From Abelmoschus esculentus (lineage: Eukaryota > Streptophyta > Magnoliopsida > Malvales > Malvaceae): 64,000 bases of DNA. The notes below the pieces were generated by a model, which worked only from the letters and a program-made list of their open reading frames with translations, was not told where the DNA came from and did not search any database. Positions 59,323 through 64,000 of the stretch are shown here, one piece after another (position 1 is the stretch's first letter; each line of letters begins with the position of its first letter). The translations under genes were made by a program, and so were the position numbers. Location of the stretch: NCBI GenBank assembly GCA_035048815.1, contig JAUCBN010000028.1:9479001-9543000 (forward strand), given 5' to 3'.

Positions 59323-59690
59323 GATATAATAAAACTAACTTAAAAAATTATTTTTGAGATTGCTCCCCCTTTGTCAAATAAACTTTGAATAAGAGAATTA
59401 AAGAATAAAATCATTTAAGGTTTCTCTTATCCATTTGAAAGTCTTTGAAAAGCAATTTTTCATAACATTCTCCCCTTTTTGTTATATCAAAAATGGTTCA
59501 AATCAAGTTTGAAAAACTTTAAAGCTCATAACATAGATACTAATTGTTGAAAAAATTTAGTATCAAAACATAGGTTATAAAAATAAAAATTTCCCCTTAC
59601 TCAAGGCATCACTAAGTGTTAGTCCAACATATATAATAAACTAGTTGAAATAAAACAAAAAATGAGCAAAAAATACAAATTCAACTAGAA
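59323..59690 (-). other. AT-rich internal end of the SIRE-like element
   Basis: No recognisable coding sequence; two further purine-rich runs on the minus strand (GACAAAGGGGGAGC near 59,370; AAAAAGGGGAGAAT near 59,475) look like remnants of alternative polypurine tracts. Confidence 0.5.
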
Positions 59691-61340
59691 ATTTTACCAC
59701 ACTTGAATCAAAGGTAGGATGTGAAGTCTTCCTTCTTTAAGTGTCATTCTTGTGTGTATGGAGCTCCCCCCTTGATCTTGCACTTTGCTGCTCATATCTC
59801 TATCACACTTAAACAAGACAATCAAGTAATTTTTTGTATCTAAATTGCTTCGGATTCTTTAACGTTAGTAGCACAAATTTTAGTCCCCTTAGGAATCCAT
59901 TTTTTAATTTCATCCTTTTTGGTTGAAGTGATTAGTCCTTTTGGGTCCCAAACACTTCTAAAACATTTACCATCAATAAATTTAGGAGTACTAGATTGTT
60001 TCATGTAAAATTTTGATTTTCTCAAATTATTTTTCTTTTCAAGCTCTTTGAAAATCAAATCTTTTTCTTTCTTAAGATCATCTAAAGCAATTTGATGATC
60101 ATTTTTCATCGTTTGAAGTAAATTTTATAAATCAAAAATTTTAAGTTTAAAATTTTTTATTTTTGTTTCAAACTCCAAATTATTTTTAAAAGTAAATCAT
60201 TTTCAATTTTCAATTTTGAAATCAATTTTTTTTTTGAAAATGCAATTGTGAAATTAAAAATTAATTTATTATAAGCTTCTTGCAACTCATCAAATGAATA
60301 AGAATTTAAAGTATGAAAGTTAGAAGCTACTCCCCTCATTGAGGGACATCAAGCATAGGTTGGCTTCTTTATTTTCAGTGGAGACCTCATCACTCCAAGT
60401 AGCCACATATGTTTGTTTCTTTGAAAATGATCCCTTTTTGATAATTTGTGGTAATCTTTCATCTTCTTTTTTGATTCGTGCTTTGAGGATCTCTTACTTT
60501 TGTTCCTCACAAATCGATCAAAGTCAATGAAGAGTTGGACAAACTCTTCATCTTCTTCACTATCCTCCTCACTTGAATCTTCAAAATGGATGCACTTGGA
60601 GGATTTTAGAGCAACGGTGTTGACATTTACACCAAGTTCTTGAACTTTCTTCTTCCCATCGCTCTAATCTATTCTTTCTTTTTCTCCTCTTGTCTTCCTT
60701 TCATCATAATTTGATGTGTGAGGAGTGACCCCATGAGTTCATCAAGCTTGAGCGTCTTTACATTTTTGGTTTCGATGATGGCGGTCCTTTTCGAGTCCCA
60801 TGACTCGTGAAGAGAATAGATGAGCTTACGAACAAGCTTTTCCTCCGGAATGATCTCTCCATATCCTCTAAGTCTATTGGTGATGGTAGAGAATCTGTCG
60901 AACATCTTTGTTATGTCTACTTCCGGATTTATCTTGAAGTTCTCATACTCTTGGTTGAGGAGTCTAATCTTGGTCTTCTTTATTTCGTTTGTACTATCGT
61001 ATGTGACTTTTAGCTTGTCTCAAACTTTTTTGGTACTCTCACAAGAAGATATCTTCTCATAGATTCTTGGATGGAATGCACAAAAAGAATGTGTAAGGCT
61101 TTGTGATTAAGCACCATCTTCTTGCGATCTTCCACGCTCCATTCCGCCTTTGTTCCTTTTGGAACAAATGGTTCATCTTCAACTATATCTCATAGTTTGT
61201 AGTCTCTAGAGTTGATGAAATACTCCATCCTTATTTTCCATTAAGAGCAGTTGGACCCATCAAAGAAAGGTGGCTTGTCAATGGATTGAGTCATGAAATG
61301 TCGGTTGATTGTAAATTGGTCGAGCTTACCGGATCTTCTT
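59690..61340 (-). pseudogene. Degenerate SIRE-like copia gag
   Basis: From about 61,340 on the minus strand: SIDKPPFFDGSNCS, EDEPFVPKGTKAEW, then after frameshifts MFDRFSTITNRLRGYGE and LVRKLIYSLHESWDSK with LKLDELMGSLLTHQI (60,905-60,669). These are the usual gag (UBN2-type) motifs of SIRE/Maximus copia elements. Further on come SYSFDELQEAYNKLIF (60,310-60,260) and a lysine-rich coiled-coil-like part (60,109-59,990) ending WIPKGTKICATN. Many stops; no pol follows. Confidence 0.75.
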
Positions 61341-61372
61341 AATAGGATGTTAATCTTTCTCGATTGAGTTTC

Positions 61373-61386
61373 GCTCTGATACCAAT
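61373..61386 (-). other. PBS of the SIRE-like element
   Basis: Minus strand ATTGGTATCAGAGC right at the LTR end CCTAACA. Confidence 0.88.
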
Positions 61387-61665
61387 TGTTAGGCTTAGAG
61401 TGGCTCGATGCACAACCGAATTTACTTGCCAAGTGATAGAGAATTGGCTAATTTGGGTGGATATGTGTGGAAGCAAAAATATAGATAATGACACAAGGAT
61501 TTATAGTGGTTCGGCCTCGCCTACATCCATTACCTTAGTTTCTCACTAAGGATTTCCCAAATTTACTAAGAATTTCAATCTTTTGAGGCCAAAAGGATAA
61601 CCTTACAATCCTAGACTTAAACCCGAATCTAGCATCCAAAATTTAAAACCCGAACTTTGGAAATT

Positions 61666-62783
61666 TGTAAAACTAAAATTGATTTTGATATAACAAATAA
61701 ATGTAAGGACTATTTTTGAAATAACTTTTTGGTCCTTAAGTCAAAGCTTGATCTCTAAGTCAAAACCAAGAACCTTGAAATAATCTTACAAGTCTCTTTT
61801 ATACGAGGGTATCAATACCATGAGAACAGGTATCGATACACCTGGGATTTTTCAAGGCTTGTTCTTGAGATCAAGAACAAGTATCAAAACAAGGTTAGAT
61901 ACCAAAACTTTCTGCCAACCCATGTTTCGATACTGGTATCGAAACAGCTTGAAATATTTTAAATTATGTTCTAAATTTAAATATACAACTCCTGATATCG
62001 ATATAGGTATCGATACACCTTTAATCCCCAATGGTTTTTTTCAAGCATTAAATGAGTCGACCGTTGGTGTCTTTTAATTTTTAAATGATGGTTAGCCTGT
62101 ATCGAAACAGGTATCGATACACCCCTTAATAAATGCACAACGGCTCTTTCTTTTCTTAGCATGTTTCGAAATAAGTACCCCGTGTTTTGATACCACCTGC
62201 TGTAGAGTGCATTTATGATGGAAAGATGAAGCTCCAACGTCCATATTTACTTTCCCAACAACTACAACGGTTAGAAATCAATGAGAAGGTATAAAAAGAA
62301 GCATTTTCAAAAGCATTGTAAGACAATCAATCCTCAAGCAACATCCAAGCATCAAAATCCAACTTAAAGCACTTCATTGCATATTCTTGCTCCCAACTCT
62401 TTTATTTTCACTTTGATTTATTGTAATCTGAGTTTGAGGAGAGTTTGTAATTGGGGCAAAATATTTCTTGTGAGAGAACTTTCATTTGCCTATTTATCCC
62501 TTGTATTCTCTTGTGAGGATTGAATCAATTCTTGAGTAGAAGAATTGATTCGAATTATAACGGTTATCCCTTGAACCGAGAAAAAGGTTGAATTCATTAG
62601 TGAATTGGTTTCAAAATCTTTAGTGGGAACTAAGGTAGTGGATGTAGAGCTTGTTCGAAGCTTGAACCACTATAAATCTCGTGTTCTTTAATTTCTAAGT
62701 TTTCTACCGAGAATTTTCAAACAAAATTTTTAATTGTCAATTCATCCCCTTTTGGCCATACTTCAAGATCGATCAACTCAACA
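61666..62783 (+). repeat. Solo LTR of another copia-type family
   Basis: TGTAAAACTAAAATTG...CTCAACA, absent from the other copy of the surrounding LTR. That copy reads TTTGAAAATTCACTCAAC at the same place. Flanks AAATT and GAATC are compatible with a degraded 5-bp duplication. A TATA box GGTATAAAAAG lies near 62,288, and it contains the palindrome cluster 61,805-62,200. Confidence 0.65.
61805..62200. repeat. TATCGATACC palindrome cluster in the solo LTR
   Basis: GGTATCGATACA at 61,829-61,840, 62,006-62,017 and 62,110-62,121, plus GGTATCGAAACA, GATATCGATATA and GTTTCGAAAT variants. It sits upstream of the TATA box of this LTR. Confidence 0.85.
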
Positions 62784-63134
62784 GAATCACTCAACAAAGA
62801 GAAAACTTAGCAAACTTGTTTAATCCTTTTAATAAGGCTAATGTTTGCAATCTAAGCACTCACCCAATTCCTAATTACACTTGAGCATATATGACAATTA
62901 AGCTCACAAGTGTTTGTCTACTCAAATAATAGAAATTTAAGTACTAAGACAATTTCTCATCATAATGTTGTTACAATGTGATTATTAGTCTTTTCTTGAT
63001 GTTTGAGGCTTTTTTTTATCATCCCAAATGAGTTTCTAGCCGTTAATGACTGTTGGGATGTTTTGGAGCCGTTTGGAGCTGATTACAAGGCTTATTTCTT
63101 CTTCTGGTACAGGCGGTATCGAAACACGTGAAGG

Positions 63135-64000
63135 CTTATTTCTTCTTGGTTTTAAAGTCCCCACAGAAACATTGTTGAATCTTTTTCCTCACTTTAAACC
63201 ACTATTTTCGGTTCTTCTTCGAGTGTTCGAATGCACAACCTTTGTTCATATGCCAAGTAACAATAGAAGTAAATAGGTCCTATGTCCTTGAGGTGTGTGT
63301 TTCTAAGGTACTCCTCGTGTTAGAAGGGGTACAAATGTTAAATGTTCCACTACAAAGAAAACCTATGTCTCTTTTGATCTAATTTTCTTAGAGGATAAAC
63401 TTTATTTTGCAAGGACTAAAATTTAGGAGGAAAAATTTGAGGAATCTCAGTCCTTACATGTTCCACTGCTCATCATTTCTTTACCTATCCTTGATGAAAC
63501 TATTGTTGCTCCACCAATTACTCCTCCTTCACCTAACTTTGGTGAAACTGAATCCACTACTCTTTTACCTGAAATTGAATATACTCATGTTTTAGTAAAT
63601 GAAACATCCACCCCTTATACAACTCCTCCTCCAATACTTAAAACTATATCACATATTTCCCTAAACTTTGTAAATCCACTGCTTGCAAACAACCAACTCA
63701 AGGTTTATATTAGGAGGGAAAATGTTCCTAAAGAAGCAAGTTGTAAACCTAACACTTGCCAAGAACCAGTTTTGAGTCTTGTTGCCGGGGAAACAGAAGG
63801 TAACAATATTCCCCAAGATTGATTATCTTGATGATTTTTCTATTGCTATTAGAAAGGGGATAAAAAGGTGTACTATGCATCCTATTAATAAATATGTTGC
63901 CTATAGAAAGCTTTTGTCTGTTTTTAAGGCTTTTACCGTCAACATCAACGGTGCACAGATTCCTAAACAGTGGAAGAAGCTATGGAAAGTTCTGAGTGGA
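63135..64000 (+). pseudogene. Integrase end and linker of the host copia element, running off the window
   Basis: FPHFKPLFSVLLRVFECTTFVHMPSNNRSK (63,198-63,276, shown here as motif positions), then RRGTNVKCSTTKKTYVSFDLIFLEDK and a proline-, threonine-rich linker (63,480-63,650) typical between copia integrase and RT. Stops at 63,274 and later show it is dead. The beginning of RT would follow after 64,000. Confidence 0.75.

Larger units (their letters stand above)
58268..63134 (-). mobile_element. SIRE-like copia element, gag only, right LTR truncated
   Basis: Minus-strand order: 5' LTR (right side, 61,387-63,134, carrying a solo LTR and cut short), PBS ATTGGTATCAGAGC (61,373-61,386), gag (about 61,340-59,690), polypurine tract (59,309-59,322), 3' LTR (58,268-59,308). 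Only about 2 kb of interior, without pol. The left flank has CTAGG; the right target duplication is lost because the right LTR ends early at about 63,134. Confidence 0.78.
61387..63134 (-). repeat. 5' LTR of the SIRE-like element, split by a solo LTR and truncated
   Basis: It aligns with 58,268 onward: first to about 61,665, then from about 62,787 (AATCACTCAACAAAGAG) to GGCGGTATCGAAACACGTGAAGG at 63,134. The last roughly 430 bases present in the other LTR are missing. Confidence 0.8.
52685..64000 (+). mobile_element. Ty1/copia retrotransposon in the kinase intron, heavily interrupted, extends past the window
   Basis: The parts on the + strand are: 5' LTR (52,685-53,748, about 240 bases without the insertion); PBS TGGTATCAGATTAG at 53,749; gag zinc knuckle and protease (53,827-54,693); the start of integrase (57,959-58,267); and integrase end plus linker (63,135-64,000). 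RT and RNase H must lie beyond the window. Insertions at 52,903, 54,695 and 58,268 separate the pieces. About 70 residues of integrase are missing between the last two pieces. Confidence 0.82.

Overview
This window is nuclear DNA from a flowering plant. It holds one ordinary gene, with introns and plant-type splice sites, set in AT-rich sequence packed with nested LTR retrotransposons. Many retrotransposon primer-binding sites (PBS) match plant initiator tRNA-Met (TGGTATCAGAGC), and one matches the TGGCGCCGTTG type used by Athila elements. The element mix suggests a eudicot, perhaps a Malvaceae species such as cotton, but that last step is impression and not proof. No rRNA, tRNA gene, CRISPR array or organellar sequence was seen.

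Left third (1-27,726): nested Ty3/gypsy elements. A Tekay/Del-type chromovirus (+ strand; its 3' half is 19,150-23,445) was broken in its reverse transcriptase (RT) by an Athila-like element on the minus strand (window start to 19,149). That element was in turn broken by a Del-like minus-strand element (1,092-12,717). The Athila-like element carries gag-protease and a second ORF with the 'putative plant transposon protein' domain, but no RT, RNase H or integrase. A second, truncated copy of the same kind (+ strand) lies at 23,893-26,505. It abuts a minus-strand fragment (26,506-27,726) of the chromovirus family that reappears intact-length further right.

Middle (27,727-45,330): LTR-like debris, then a badly decayed minus-strand gypsy pol (29,816-32,490) carrying a short DNA-transposon-like insertion. 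Next is a + strand Tekay-type chromovirus arranged as internal end-LTR-internal-LTR (32,805-45,330), the structure left by LTR-LTR recombination.

Right third (45,331-64,000): two small inverted-repeat elements, a promoter region, and nine exons (47,877-52,446) of an NDR-family AGC protein kinase. All exons are in frame and splice cleanly, encoding 460 residues that include the complete kinase catalytic domain. The C-terminal tail with the hydrophobic motif is missing, because the next intron contains a Ty1/copia element (from 52,685 to beyond the window end). That copia element was itself hit by a MULE-like element, by a non-autonomous copia containing another non-autonomous copia, and by a SIRE-like minus-strand copia containing a solo LTR.

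The most unusual signal crosses the element families. Clusters of short CG-centred palindromes, GGTATCGATACC or GGTTTCGAAACC, sit inside the LTRs of four unrelated families (two gypsy, two copia). The Athila-like elements carry a different GC-rich near-palindrome, CTGCCGAGGCAG. A minisatellite built of hairpin-forming units lies inside the two nested non-autonomous copia elements.
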